Below are positions 23,291 to 34,780 of a DNA stretch of 64,000 nt, one piece after another. Both the position numbers and the translations under genes were made by a program. The notes below the pieces were generated by a model. It was not told the origin of the DNA. It was given only the letters and a program-made list of their open reading frames with translations, and made no database searches. Every line of letters starts with the position of its first letter. Position 1 is the stretch's first letter. The DNA comes from Gonocerus acuteangulatus (taxonomy: Eukaryota > Arthropoda > Insecta > Hemiptera > Coreidae). The stretch is from positions 9,743,698-9,807,697 of the forward strand of contig OX328123.1 in NCBI GenBank assembly GCA_946811695.1, written 5' to 3'.

Positions 23291-24068
23291 ATATGGCTGC
23301 CGATGTCTAGAACAATTAAGCCACAACTATCACAATTGTTATGGTTTAAATCCATACGCTTGATATTAGGTTAGTACATTTCCGTCAGTGTACCTTTGCT
23401 GCGTAGTGCTTCTGGCATTTTTAATACCCGTTAAAGTTATACATTTCCTGTATCCAATAAATTGAACACATATTAACGGGTTATACCTCACAAATGTACT
23501 GATTAGACGTCCCTTAACACTAGATTTACCAGACCTGGTACTGGTATAAATGTCAATAACAAAAAATATATTCATTATTAATATATATAAAGTAACATTA
23601 ATTTCATCAAATGTATTTACTACTTATAGATACAAAAGTCATAACATCATTTAGGAAAGCAAATGTTATATGTAGTAGGAATTTTGATTTGAAATTTCAC
23701 GACCAGTAAAAATGACTGCTCTGGTAAATCTACTGTTAACCGTACTAAGCCATTTTAGCCACTATTCATTCACCCATTAACTTTCTAGTAATGAAGTGAC
23801 ATAATGATCCTTTAAACGTTTCGTCCGTTAAGAATGCAGCCATAAACGGTACAAATAATTGGCTATCTACTGATAGTTGCTACGAACCAGCTTGGACGTC
23901 CAGAAATCTTGGCGGGGACTGATGTAACTACTACGGAATTCATTGAGCTATTTTTGACGTTAGATCGTATGTAAATGTGGGAGAATCTCGCAGATGTGTT
24001 GTAATTCCAGATCGACTCGCCCTCATTCGGACGTATTAATTATAAAACGCCAAGTTCCCTTGAGCAGT

Positions 24069-24115
24069 ATTCACTGTTTAGTAATAGCAAGCGATTACTT
24101 AACAGTGAATAGAAG
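24069..24115. repeat. Palindrome at the edge of a copy-1 insertion
   Basis: TATTCACTGTTTAGTAAT and ATTACTTAACAGTGAATA are inverted around a short loop. The sequence right of TTGAGCAGTA differs from copy 2 (45917), so an insertion begins here. CACTGTTTAGTA also heads each unit of the 82-bp array. Confidence 0.55.
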
Positions 24116-24228
24116 CTCGTTAATAATAATAAGTCACTTCCTGGGTCCACTTTGCCATGTTAAATTCCGCAAGCGACCGTCCGACTGTCCCGAGCTCGCG
24201 CTAAACACTGACTGAACTAAGCAACTAA

Positions 24229-24940
24229 GGCTGCACCTACATTCGACCCGTATTTCTCCCGATCCGATCCGATTTCGATTGATCGACAACGGCCGATGTT
24301 ACGGCCTTCATTGGTCTCGACCCGATCCGATCCGATTTAGTCACAGCTCGTCAGTAATGACCTCGTAGTGAAGTGAAAATGAGTGATTAATTTAAAAAAT
24401 ACCACCTAATAAGCATACAAACCTTTATTTAGGTTGAATGTTGGAGGTAAGAGGAGTATTGGTATTCATATTTTAAAATTATTTAAAAGAAAGGTAGCTA
24501 GAAAGTTATATGCATTGAAAGGTTATAAACATTGGAATGTAGACGTTGGATGGTTATAAACATCTTTCCACGCAATTTAATAAACAAGGGAAACAAAAAT
24601 GTGAATTGACAAAGTTGTTCTAAATTTTATTTCCTTTGATTTAAAAAAAAAAAAAAAAAAAAAAAATGCATTGAAATCGGTTAAGATTTAGAGCCTGTAG
24701 ACCGTTTTGAAACTCAATATGTGGGTTGACGCCATTTTGCTTCGTCGGTCCGAAATCGGTCTAGAAACAAATATGTTTGAATGGCCAAGAATCGGTGGCC
24801 ATCTGATTGGATCGAATCAGGTCTGGAAGAGACCAATGTAGATGTGTCCATTGAGATGCATGTGTTTGTTTTTCTTCAGACAGTCGGTGGCTATTGGATC
24901 GGATCGAAACGGGTCCAGTGTATATGCCCCCTAAACGTGT
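24229..24940. mobile_element. Putative hAT-like MITE
   Basis: GGCTGCACCTACATTCGACC...GATCCGATCCGAT at the left resembles the inverse of GGATCGGATCGAAACGGGTC...TATATGCCCCCT at the right, a G/C-terminated imperfect inverted repeat as in hAT ends. I could not find a clean 8-bp target duplication, so the call is tentative. Confidence 0.4.
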
Positions 24941-24942
24941 CC

Positions 24943-25857
24943 CGACGTGTTTAGTAGGAGGCAAGCTGCAAGTCCCAGTGTGTTTAGTGGAGGCTACTAA
25001 ACAGAAAAATACAACCTGCTTCTATTCACTGTTTAGTAGGAGGCAAGCTGCAAGTCCCAGTGTGTTTAGTGGAGGCTACTAAACAGAAAAACAGAACCTG
25101 CTTCTATTCACTGTTTAGTAGGAGGCAAGCTGCAAGTCCCAGTGTGTTTAGTGGAGGCTACTAAACAGAAAAATAGAACCTGCGTCTATTCACTGTTTAG
25201 TAGGAGGCAAGCTGCAAGTCCCAGTGTGTTTAGTGGAGGCTACTAAACAGAAAAATAGAACCTGCTTCTATTCACTGTTTAGTAGGAGGCAAGCTGCAAG
25301 TCCCAGTGTGTTTAGTGGAGGCTACTAAACAGAAAAATAGAACCTGCTTCTATTCACTGTTTAGTAGGAGGCAAGCTGCAAGTCCCAGTGTGTTTAGTGG
25401 AGGCTACTAAACAGAAAAATAGAACCTGCTTCTATTCACTGTTTAGTAGGAGGCAAGCTGCAAGTCCCAGTGTGTTTAGTGGAGGCTACTAAACAGAAAA
25501 ATAGAACCTGCTTCTATTCACTGTTTAGTAGGAGGCAAGCTGCAAGTCCCAGTGTGTTTAGTGGAGACTACTAAACAGAAAAATAGAACCTGCTTCTATT
25601 CACTGTTTAGTAGGAGGCAAGCTGCAAGTCCCAGTGTGTTTAGTGGAGGCTACTAAACAGAAAAATAGAACCTGCTTCTATTCACTGTTTAGTAGGAGGC
25701 AAGCTGCAAGTCCCAGTGTGTTTAGTGGAGGCTACTAAACAGAAAAATAGAACCTGCTTCTATTCACTGTTTAGTAGGAGGCAAGCTGCAAGTCCCAGTG
25801 TGTTTAGTGGAGGCTACTAAACAGAAAAATAGAACCTGCTTCTATTCACTGTTTAGT
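24943..25857. repeat. 82-bp minisatellite, about 11 units
   Basis: Units of 82 bp (for example GCAAGCTG at 24961, 25043 and 25125) read TTTAGTAGGAGGCAAGCTGC, AAGTCCCAGTGTGTTTAGTG and AACCTGCTTCTATTCACTG. Copies are nearly identical with isolated changes (A/C near 25013, GGAGACT near 25565). Inside each unit TTTAGTAGGAGGC and GGAGGCTACTAAAC form a short inverted pair. The array is private to copy 1 of the segmental duplication. Confidence 0.9.
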
Positions 25858-26114
25858 AATCACTAGCACTTAATTACCAATCACTCGTACTGAACTGTTG
25901 AGGTCCACACGTGTTTCGTACTAATCACTGAACACCTTGCTTAAACACTAGCACTCGCACTAATCTAAGTGTAAATTATCACTAAGAATATACGTAGGGT
26001 GTCGAAATAAATTACTATATATGTATGGTGTCCACTTTTTGTGTACCTGTGTAAAAAATATAAATTAAATAGGAATAATGTATGTCTTAATAAGTTTGTA
26101 GAATCCATAATTAA

Positions 26115-26175
<61 letters not shown>

Positions 26176-26739
26176 ATTATTTTATTAATGAGAAGACAAG
26201 ATAAACCACTCTGTGAAATATGTAATACTGAATTGACAATAAAACATATACTCACAGACCTTATAAGATGCAATGACTTAAACATACCATTCAACATGTG
26301 TGTACTTCTCGCTGAAGGTAGCCAGTACATAGACAGTATCTTAACATATCTACCAAATACCAGAGATGGGCATCATTTTATTTATAAATAAAAATACGAA
26401 TTTATTCGTACTTCATATATTTGTGAATACGAATATAAATAAATTCGTATTCATAAGTGTGAATACGAATTTATTTTTATTCACATATAATAAATATAAA
26501 AACATAAATAAAATTTTATTCGCAAATTTTCCTGCGAATAGAAATAAATTCACAGAAAAAATTGTAAATAATCAGAAAAAAGTGAATATTTACAAAAAAT
26601 CTAGTGATTACAAAAAAAAAAAAATCACATTAAATTATACGAATACAAATTTATTCACATTATAATTTGTGAATAAAATTCGCAAATAAATTATGAATTT
26701 ATTCGTATTAACATGATATTACGAAAGTTATTGAAGGTT

Positions 26740-26840
26740 TTAGCGCGGTTACTCCCTATCTCCATAGGGAGAACCCGCTTATGAGGTTGACTTTCACGTT
26801 TCAGACCCTATAGATCACGAAAATATAGGTGGCCCAAATT

Positions 26841-26891
<51 letters not shown>

Positions 26892-28132
26892 GCTTGTCTG
26901 TTCGCGCTCTAGCAAGCTCAAAAATGGTCCGATTTTAACGAAATTTGGTACAAAAATATGTCGTCTAATTTGAAAGGTCAAGTTCGTTAACCAGCAGAAT
27001 CCGCCCACTAGAAGATAGTGTTTGGGGAGAAATTCGCGCAAAAAAAAAAAAATCGTAACGCTTACGTTTTTGAGTTCATATGCTTGTAGGTTATTTTTTT
27101 TTTGTTGACTTGTTAAGTTTCTTAACATAAAAAAACGAATGAAACCATTTTGAAGGCGATATCTTTAGCCGTTTCTGAGATAAGTGGAATCAATGGTTTT
27201 GTAAGTCATTATTTTTGTGTGAGTACTTAGAATCGCGGGATTCAATTGAAATATTTTCTACGTCTTGGAAATTAGTCCCAACTAAGATGTTTAAATTTTG
27301 GTTATATTTGGATATAAGGAAGTATGCGAAAAAAATTATTTTATTAATAGACATGAAAAGTTTTCGGATCTCCATACATTTTTCGTAAATATCTCGATAA
27401 TGGTTGGGAAATCGTGGTAAATGGAAATTTACCATTCGAATGCTAACTAAATTCTCTACAAAAAAGGTTCTGAAGCAATATTCGATGGAGCAACGTCATT
27501 GAGAGATATAAGCGCTGAAATCTTAAAAAGTGTTTGTTTTGTTGTTTTAAAATGGGTTTTCTCTTTCTTTATCTCACTTTTTAATTGGTTGTTTCTAGTT
27601 TCAAATTGAACTTATCAGTAAAATTAGTATTGTAGTAAAATAAGCTAAGAAACGGTGAAAGGTATTTATAATAAGTTTGGAGTGGCTGTAGTAATCATGA
27701 TGGCAGTGGCTAATCATGATAACCTAGGTTGTTTTGAATTCTCCTATCTATATAACCTTCCTCATAGCTTCAAACTGAAGTTAACGTTATTTCTTATTTT
27801 ATAGAAAGATTTAACCCACGACAGAATAAAATTTAATTCGCCATGAAGCACATATTTACAGTTGATTATAACAGTAACACGAATTTGCTAGTAAAACAAG
27901 ATACTTAAAATGACAACGAATTTTTTTTTGTTTAGAATAGAGCCTTCTCAGCAGTAGCCAAAGAGTAAGTACGGTTTCAGTACATAATTGTATTGACTTA
28001 TACAGATTAAGAATTATCCGCTTCTGTGTAAGTTGACTACTATCAGTTTCCTGTGTTTTGTGATGCTAATCTATTCCATTTCTTCGAGATGTAACCGCGC
28101 TAAGATGACGCAGTTCCTGCGAGTCGGACTTT
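26740..28132 (-). mobile_element. Family D (DINE/HINE-like) element, near full length
   Basis: Read on the minus strand: 5' AAGTCCGACTCGCAGGAACT, GCGTCATCTTAGCGCGGTT, a long unique body, GGTCCGAAATC-like blocks, a (TA)n core (26844-26890), CGGGTTCTCCCTATGGAG, then a hairpin made from GGTTCTCCC/GGGAGTAACC, and 3' CGCGCTAA. The subterminal repeat AGCGCGGTTAC / GTAACCGCGCT is inverted between the two ends, and the core is a microsatellite. No coding capacity. Confidence 0.7.
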
Positions 28133-28141
28133 TTTTTTTGT

Positions 28142-28241
28142 AAGGGGCTTAACGTCTAGGTTTTCACCGCCTAGATTTTTTTTTCCGCGGCGGACTCGGG
28201 GTAAAAAAAATCTAGGCGCTAATAACCTAGACGTTAAAGCC

Positions 28242-28289
<48 letters not shown>
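28142..28289. repeat. Hairpin followed by a poly(A) run
   Basis: AAGGGGCTTAACGTCTAGGT and ACCTAGACGTTAAAGCCCTT are inverted around about 60 bp, then an A run reaches 28289. It looks like a small foldback element or the end of a larger one. Confidence 0.6.
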
Positions 28290-28291
<2 letters not shown>

Positions 28292-28754
28292 CGAATAAAA
28301 TTTTATTTGTATTTTTATATTTAATATATGTGAATAAAAATAAATTCGTATTCACACTCATGAATACGAATTTATTTCTATTCGTATTCACAAATATATG
28401 AAATACGAATAAATTCGTATTTTTATTTATAAATAAAATTATGCCCATCTCTGCCAAATACAGCATTATATGATCTCATATGAAGACCTAAAAGATGCGT
28501 TAATGAATCCACATTTTTATCCCATGAATAAGTGCATTTTCATTATGATTTAAAGTTAAAGCTCTAATAATTTTTAAGACTTTAATATATTTAATTTAAA
28601 TCCATAAATCCTGGATACATGATAATATATAAAGTTACAATCTATTCCTGATTTCTTAGAAGACTTAACTCAGTCTGTTTATCGTACAAAATACCAAACA
28701 CAAAAAATAAATACATAATAATTATTTTGTTTAAATTGTTTCTTGTATTTCTAG

Positions 28755-28831
28755 GTATTGACGCGTTCTTCATCGTTGTAGTTCATAGTTATTACAAGGA
28801 ACTGAAGGAAAAACGAAACGATGATGACTAG
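28755..28831 (+). CDS. Four-span membrane protein paralogue 1, terminal exon d
   Basis: The exon starts after TATTTCTAG, completes the phase-1 codon of exon c and ends with TAG at 28829-28831 (77 nt). It encodes (C)IDAFFIVVVHSYYKELKEKR then NDDD: the end of span 4 and an acidic cytoplasmic-type tail. Confidence 0.75.
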
Positions 28832-29340
28832 ACTCCGAAATTGCAGTGGTTTTTATCATTGTATAAGGTTTTATTATCTTTTCATCAGAATATTAAAGAA
28901 ATAATTTCAAAGGAAACCAGAAATTTCTATGGATATTTTTTTTTTTTTTTTTTTTTTTTTTGTACTATTAAAATAGGCTCAATTGAAAGAAGACATTATA
29001 ATGTGAATATGTATCTAATAAAATTGGCTATGGAAATAAAAGTTCCAATATTCGAGAACAAAGTTTTTTTGTTAGGTTCCTTCCTTTCGTTGGGTGCCCA
29101 TGACCTCCCGCGGTTGAATACACCTTTCAGAACGATAAAAAAAAAAAGAAAAAAAGTTTTTTGCTATACATTTTACTTAAAATTTAATAAAAGAAAGACA
29201 CCATCAGAATAAATAGTTATTTGTAATTGTATCCCTAAAACCTCCATGGCTCCATGGGCACTTAATGAGTTTCCAAGAAATTACAATAAAATATGAAGAA
29301 GTATATAAATTGTTATATCTGTTAAATGCTAAAAGACAAT

Positions 29341-29596
29341 CGAATCGATCCGTGCAAAAAGAACTTCAGTCCATTTTTTCCCAATATGAGTTGGGATAAT
29401 ATTTTCGTTAGTATGAGTGATGAATTCTTTCTATCTAAAGGTAACTTCACATTTCTATGTTAGAAGGACTTCAGTACAATATATAGTTATCATAGAAACA
29501 TAGTCATCACTTTATTATTCCATGTAGAAAGGGCTTCAGTCTAGTTTTATCAAGACTACTGATTTCGGACTGAAGCTCTTTTTGCATGGATCGATT
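29341..29596. mobile_element. 256-bp MITE with CAAT target duplication
   Basis: Ends CGAATCGATCCGTGCAAAAA and the inverse of TTTTTGCATGGATCGATT form a terminal inverted repeat extending into GAACTTCAGTCC / GGACTGAAGCTC. CAAT precedes and follows it. The related sequence at 50090-50115 (AAACAATTATGGTAGATACA) is the empty site. Confidence 0.75.
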
Positions 29597-29786
29597 CAAT
29601 TATGATAGATACAATAAATTACTACTGAACAAGGTTGAGAATTACAAATTTTAATAATTAACAAAATATAGAAGTAATCTGAATTTAGACTTTATTTTAG
29701 TATATTTTGACCCCTCAATTTTTCATTCTTTGGTGGTTTTTTTTTTGGAGGAAGGGGGGAATTCTTAGAAAACTCCACCAGTAATA

Positions 29787-30839
29787 AAGTCCGTCACGCA
29801 GGAGCTGCATAACTAAGCACTTTCCTCAGAATTTGGGTAGTGTAGACTGCTTTCCAGAGCAATTTGCTTAAAATATCCTACATAAATAAAATAAAAACAT
29901 GAATAGTTCTCTTTTAAATTTGTAATGAGTAACTGATCAATTAATAATTTGCTTCCAGAGTTATGTTTACACACGGTACCTATTACACTTCGTAATAAAT
30001 ACAAAAAAACCTCATATTATCGTATTTTGATCTAACGCAGGAACAGGATACAGTCACTCTAGTGGTAGAAAGCGCTCCTTGCGGCGGCTTTGTGAACCTA
30101 CGTCTGACGGGCTTTTCTATTGAAATATATTACAAATTAAACCCCCGCTTTCCGATTGACCGATTCAGCTCATTTCTACAACACTTCTTTCTCATGAGTT
30201 ACCCACGACGTATACCGCGTTTCGTTACAATACAGCAGAAATTACGACCGGTATGAGTATATTAAGAATTTGGGTCAGGAGTAAACCCCCCCTTCTAATG
30301 AACCGATTTAGTTTATTTTTACAACACATATTTACCTGTAGATTACCACTACGAATGCCGAGTTTCGTCGAAATATACCAAAAATCACTGCTGGTAGTGG
30401 CGAATTGGTATTGTGGGTCCGGAGTAAACCCCCCCCTCCTAATGAACCGATTTAGTTTATTTTTACAACAGTTATTTACCTGTGGATTACCACTACGAAT
30501 ACCGAGTTCCGTTGAAATATACCAAAAATCACGGCTGGTAGTGGCGAATTGGTATTGTGGGTCCGGAGTAAACCCCCCCTTCTAATGAACCGATTTAGTT
30601 CATTTTTATGTCTCACTTTTCTCTCTATATTACCACTACGAATACCAAGTTTCGTTGAAATATAACAAATATTACGGCTGACATAGTCAAATTAGTGTTT
30701 TGGGTTCGGGGTAACCCCCCCCCCCTTCCGGTGGACCGACTTTGGTGGTTAACGAACTCGTTCAATCGTTTGCTAATTGAATGCTATATACCAAGTTTCG
30801 TGACGAAAAAACGAAAACTCTGCCGCTATCGTGTTAACA

Positions 30840-30920
<81 letters not shown>

Positions 30921-31055
30921 AGATATATATAAATTTTAACGGGGGTCATTTTCGGTGTCTACTAGGTAGGATCGATAAAGATTTGAAGAAATTTTTCAAA
31001 AATTCCGTCATGAGTGCAACCTCAATAGCTACTTTCCTTCGGAGGAAAGTGCTAA
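29787..31055 (+). mobile_element. Family A (DINE/HINE-like Helitron) element, full length
   Basis: 5' AAGTCCGTCACGCAGGAG, then CTAAGCACTTTCCTC (inner repeat), three or four tandem subunits with GGTCCGGAGTAAACCCCC (30280-30720), GCCGCTATCGTGTTAACAGA, a (TA)n core (30842-30917), AACGGGGGTCATTTTCGG and a 3' hairpin ACTTTCCTTCGGAGGAAAGT + GCTAA. Compared with the empty site at 50264-50285 the insertion falls between A and T with no duplicated bases, as for Helitrons. No protein is encoded; open frames in the subunits are chance. Confidence 0.75.
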
Positions 31056-31106
31056 TAGCTAATTAGATTTAAACGTCCAGTATTTCAAGTGTAAAAATAT
31101 TTCATA

Positions 31107-31896
31107 CTAGCTGAATACCCGTGCTTCGTCACGTCAGATGAGTAGTTATTTTATTGCGTTAAATAATGTATCAGCAAAATTAATCCTATCACATAATTTT
31201 GTGGGGGTTATTATAGCACGGTTCCCTGTTATACTATATGTTATTCATCAATTGATAAGTCATCAAAGTATAATGTTTCTTGACATTGGTGCGCTCCGGA
31301 CAAACAGATAACGAGTTATCTGTAGATTACCAGTAACAGGAGTTTAACCAGTACAGGTTAAAATTCGTAGTTAATAATAAATAGACGTTACAATTAAAAA
31401 AATTATGTTTCCAAGATGTCTTATGGAAACACCTATTTTATTTGCGAGCATTACCAAGAAGTGTTCTGATTGGGGATGCTGATGGGTGAGGAGGCTGTGC
31501 AAGTAAGTGTTCGGGATATTATTACCTCGGATGGACCATCACCAGGTATAGCGTAAACTCTATGAGGGACAAAATCACAGTTTATGTCTGGTAATTCAAG
31601 GTCTGCCATCATAACAATCCGCAAATAAAACTAATATTATGAAATAGATACAGACTGACCTGTTATGGCCCTAGGAACGCATGCTGCCTAGGCGTCCATG
31701 CTCTCTTTAAAAACAACAACAAATTCAAACACCTCTAAAAATACTTAAAATTTTGAATTAAAAAAAAAAAATTCTTAGCGAGTGATTAAATTCTAAAGGG
31801 ATTGTTAGAGCAAAATTTTAAATTTTTGTGTCAAGTGGTTTTGGCTGGGCGATGATAGGTCAGTGAGTGAGTAGTATTTGACAAATATATAGGAGA
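31107..31896 (-). mobile_element. Non-autonomous Helitron (family C), copy 2
   Basis: On the minus strand it starts TCTCCTATATATTTGTC and ends with a CGTGACGAAGCACG hairpin, GGTATTCAG and CTAG. Left flank ...TTCATA and right flank TCTTTGGCG join exactly as in the uninterrupted sequences at 49866-49880 and 50308-50322, so it inserted between A and T without target duplication. 790 bp, no coding sequence. Confidence 0.85.
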
Positions 31897-32249
31897 TCTT
31901 TGGCGAGGGCGTTTATAGATTTCTGCAAAAGATTTTATTTGAGAAGTCAAATACTTAACTAAAGTAATTATTTTGGTGCGAAACCACCTCTCGTCACACT
32001 GCTAAACAAAAAAAAAAGACCCAGAGAGCAGAACATGTCTACTATATGTTTTTTGTGGTCGCTGAATCGAAATTGGACCCTGAAAACCCCACCACATCTT
32101 GGTTTACACTATAATCTTTTTATTCAAGTCGTTAACAAAAATTTCAGGTCGTGTTTTCTATGTCAGGTAGTAAGGCTTCCCTTCTCAACCGCTACCTATT
32201 TGGGACCATAAATGTATTTCATGAAAGGTCTAATCAAAACTATAACTTT

Positions 32250-32626
32250 TTCTTTGAGAGGAGATCGTTGACCGTAGATGATGCAAGGTAGGGATTGTCG
32301 GGGTTCGGTCACTGCTACTTAATAAAACTACATTTTATCATAAAAATGGTTTTATTGTGCTGACGTTTCTTCGCTCTTTCTTTCATCTTCTATGTTCTCT
32401 GTCCATTGGGTGGTCCAGAACCCCCCCCCCCCTCACCAACATCCATCTTCCCATCGGTAAGCCCATATTGTTATTCTTATATCTAATCTAATATGTAATC
32501 AGTTATTCTTATATCTGTTTTCCTAATAATCCTAACACTTCTAGAGCACATTGTTCTTCTATATATTATGTTCTAGTATTTTATGTTTTGTCTTTTTCCA
32601 TATATGTATGTGTATTTGTGTAGGTA

Positions 32627-32679
<53 letters not shown>

Positions 32680-32826
32680 CAGTATTACATCCGTCCTACT
32701 TGTTTTTTACAGCCCTGATGAAGGCTTGAAGTTCAAGCCGAAACGTCGGCACAATAAAACCATTTTTATGATAAAATGTAGTTTTATTAAGTAGCAGTGA
32801 CCGAACCCCGACAATCCCTACCTTAT
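32250..32826. mobile_element. Family B inverted-repeat element, copy 1
   Basis: About 90 bp at 32279-32367 (TAGGGATTGTCGGGGTTCGG...) is mirrored at 32742-32826 (...CCGAACCCCGACAATCCCTA). The interior holds a (TA)n tract (32631-32677) and the motif CCCTGATGAAGGCTTGAAGT then TCAAGCCGAAACGTCGG. A second copy is at 37835-38235. Confidence 0.7.
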
Positions 32827-33271
32827 AACTTTTTCTATTTTAAGATTTCCCAAAGACTGTAGGGATAAGAAGAAAATGGTCAAACAACCAGATTATTTTT
32901 TTTTATTTTACCATTTTTAATGGATTGACCCGACAGCTATTGTTATATAAATTTCGCGGTTTACATGAACTTTAACAAAAAGATGGTTTGCGATTCATTA
33001 TAGCCTAGAAAAAAAAAAACAACAACAACATATTAAACCTCCACATTAAGATAAGTATGGGCGGGACGTGATATTGTCCAAATGCCCAGAGCAGCAGAAC
33101 TTTGATAAAGAACAGTGCTGAGAAGTTAGTGAAACCCGAACATTGCTATGGACTCATTCCAACAGCTCAGGCTGCCTAGGATCAAGAAATGCTGTTGTTG
33201 CTCTTTGGAAATTGGTGCAAAGCTTGTGTCTATTTTCCATGTGGTAATTTATTCTTAATTATTTATTTGTG

Positions 33272-33321
<50 letters not shown>
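32827..33321 (+). repeat. Interspersed repeat also present at 14426-14785
   Basis: TGATATTGTCCAAATGCCCA, AGTGAAACCCGAACATTGCT and TTGGTGCAAAGCTTGTGTC are shared, followed by a (TA)n tract (33280-33320). No coding potential seen. Confidence 0.55.
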
Positions 33322-33324
<3 letters not shown>

Positions 33325-33328
33325 CGTT

Positions 33329-34466
33329 GAATTTCAAAACGGCTCTTGTCCATTTTTTTATATGATTTTTTTATTTTTATTTTTTGCATCTACGTATAGG
33401 GCTCCCCGAAACTGAAAGTGAAGATATTTTCATTTAAAACGCCCTCATAAAATCTAATTTGAAAATTATATTATCTTTCAAAACGACTCTTGCCCACCTC
33501 TCTTTGAAGCAATATGGTAGTTGTTTTGTAGAAGGATCAACAGGTCTCTTGTCCATTTTTTGCATCTATAGGGCTCCCTGAAACTGAAAGTGGAGATATT
33601 TTCATTTAAAACATCCTAGAACCTTCATAAAATCTAATTTGAAAACTGAATAATCTTTCAAAACGACTCTTGAAAGATGATAGTTGGCTTCTGAATAAAA
33701 CACTATTTTTGGGCAATATTGTTTTGCACCTTTACCCTATGCACAGTACCTGGTGTTCCAAGGTATGTCCAGGAAACACATATATACCTTCTTATATACC
33801 CAAGAGGTACACTATAGCAAAATTTCAGGGTGCATAAAACATTTCATGAAAAGTGCGTTACCAGCTCTCCGACTATACTTAGTGAATCTAGCACCGTGCT
33901 TTAGCAAAAAAACGCAGAAGATAAGACCTTTTTTAGAGGAACTTTACAGCGTTATTCTTGAGTATTGATTCTACAAAATTTCTCATTATTGTAAATTTTT
34001 TAAATATTATTATCATTTTTTTTATTTATTGCTACAACCTGATATTATTTTTTAATATATATATATAAGATATTTCTGTAATAAAATTTGGGAATATATT
34101 TTGTTATTCACTAATGTCTTTGCATATTTAAACCTGTAACTGTAATTTGCTAAAATAAAAATTAAGAGTTAATTGAAATTGGAAAAACTATAAGCAACCA
34201 ACAATACTCAAATATGTTGAAGAACCAAAATGGCTCTTATTTTCAAATTTTACAATCAAAACGTCTCTTGTCCAAACTAATATGTGTAATAACTCAAAAA
34301 ATATATAGTATTATCATTATATCTTCATATTATAGCATTCTAGAATTCAACAAAATTATATTTAAAAAAAAATCGGGAAGATTGTAAGCAATTCTAGAAC
34401 GCCATGACATTTTTCTGATTTTCCAAAAAAATGTTTAGAATGGACAAGAGAAGTTTTGAAAATCAT
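33329..34466. mobile_element. Putative inverted-repeat transposon with internal tandem units
   Basis: AATTTCAAAACGGCTCTTGT CCATT at the left and AATGGACAAGAGAAGTTTTG AAAAT at the right are inverted. 'TCAAAACGACTCTTG' words recur at 33478, 33656 and 34257, and the segment with CTGAAAGTGAAGATATTTTC is tandemly repeated (33345-33500, 33545-33670). Family F (33680-33890, reverse of 6700-6930) is nested inside. Confidence 0.5.
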
Positions 34467-34489
34467 CTCCTCGTATATTAGGTAATTAT

Positions 34490-34566
34490 TTATTTTCATA
34501 ATCGTTTCTTCCATTTAATGTGTTGTATGTGTCATTTCAGAGATTTTCTTCTTTTTTTTTTTCTTA
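34490..34566 (+). repeat. 75-bp segment at the duplication breakpoint, also inside the mariner
   Basis: TTATTTTCATAATCGTTTCT, then TCCATTTAATGTGTTG and TCATTTCAGAGATTTTCTTC recur at 40556-40637 with only a few mismatches. Its right edge coincides with the start of duplication copy 2. Confidence 0.7.
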
Positions 34567-34780
34567 TTTTAAATTCTTTATTTTCTCAGTTTTGCTTACA
34601 TATTTGGTTAATTGAAATTGGATGATACGTGTATAATTGTATCAAAGGATTTTCCCTAGTTAGGGATGCTCATAAATGAATAAATCTAATAATTTTGATT
34701 CACTACTTCATTTCTAGTTTGCTAATCAAGATGGAAAATATTCCCAGAGTCTAATAAATAATTTTATTTTATTTTTTCAG

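Larger units (their letters stand above)
26361..28453. mobile_element. hAT-type element with 8-bp target duplication
   Basis: Ends are CAGAGATGGGCAT... and ...ATGCCCATCTCTG, each flanked by CCAAATAC (26353-26360 and 28454-28461), a perfect 8-bp duplication. Subterminal AT-rich sequence (about 150-300 bp, rich in 'AATACGAATTTATTC') is inverted between the ends. There is no transposase. The centre was later filled by a D-family element (26740-28132), and a hairpin with an A run (28142-28289) follows it. Confidence 0.85.
26173..28735 (+). pseudogene. LINE C-terminal fragment, interrupted by a hAT element
   Basis: The frame MRRQDKPLCEICNTELTIKH then ILTDLIRCNDLN is the C-terminal zinc-binding segment of non-LTR RTs (C..C...LT..HiL..C). 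It is cut at the target duplication of a hAT element and resumes at 28462. TAATTATTTT occurs at both outer borders, a likely target duplication. The matching intron of copy 2 (49150-49190) has this site only once, so the LINE came in after the duplication. Confidence 0.7.
17145..32110 (+). repeat. Tandem segmental duplication, copy 1
   Basis: Starting at TTTTAAATTCTTTATTTTCTC, all four exons, the intron flanks, a LINE fragment (18990-19260), a tRNA-headed SINE (21190-21510), a 72-bp tandem repeat and downstream sequence recur in the same order at 34565-50590. The copies differ by substitutions and by many private TE insertions, so the duplication is old enough to have diverged but still easily aligned. 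Confidence 0.85.

Noticed and set aside
22951..23374. Possible CRISPR-like array (regular 72-bp units)
   Set aside because: The units are contiguous diverging tandem repeats without unique spacers, in a eukaryotic intron. The same holds for the 82-bp array at 24943.
30062..30585. Repetitive ORFs in family A (for example units with LLMNRFSLFLQ)
   Set aside because: They come from the tandem subunits of the non-coding element; the frame is not kept between copies at 29787 and 60601.
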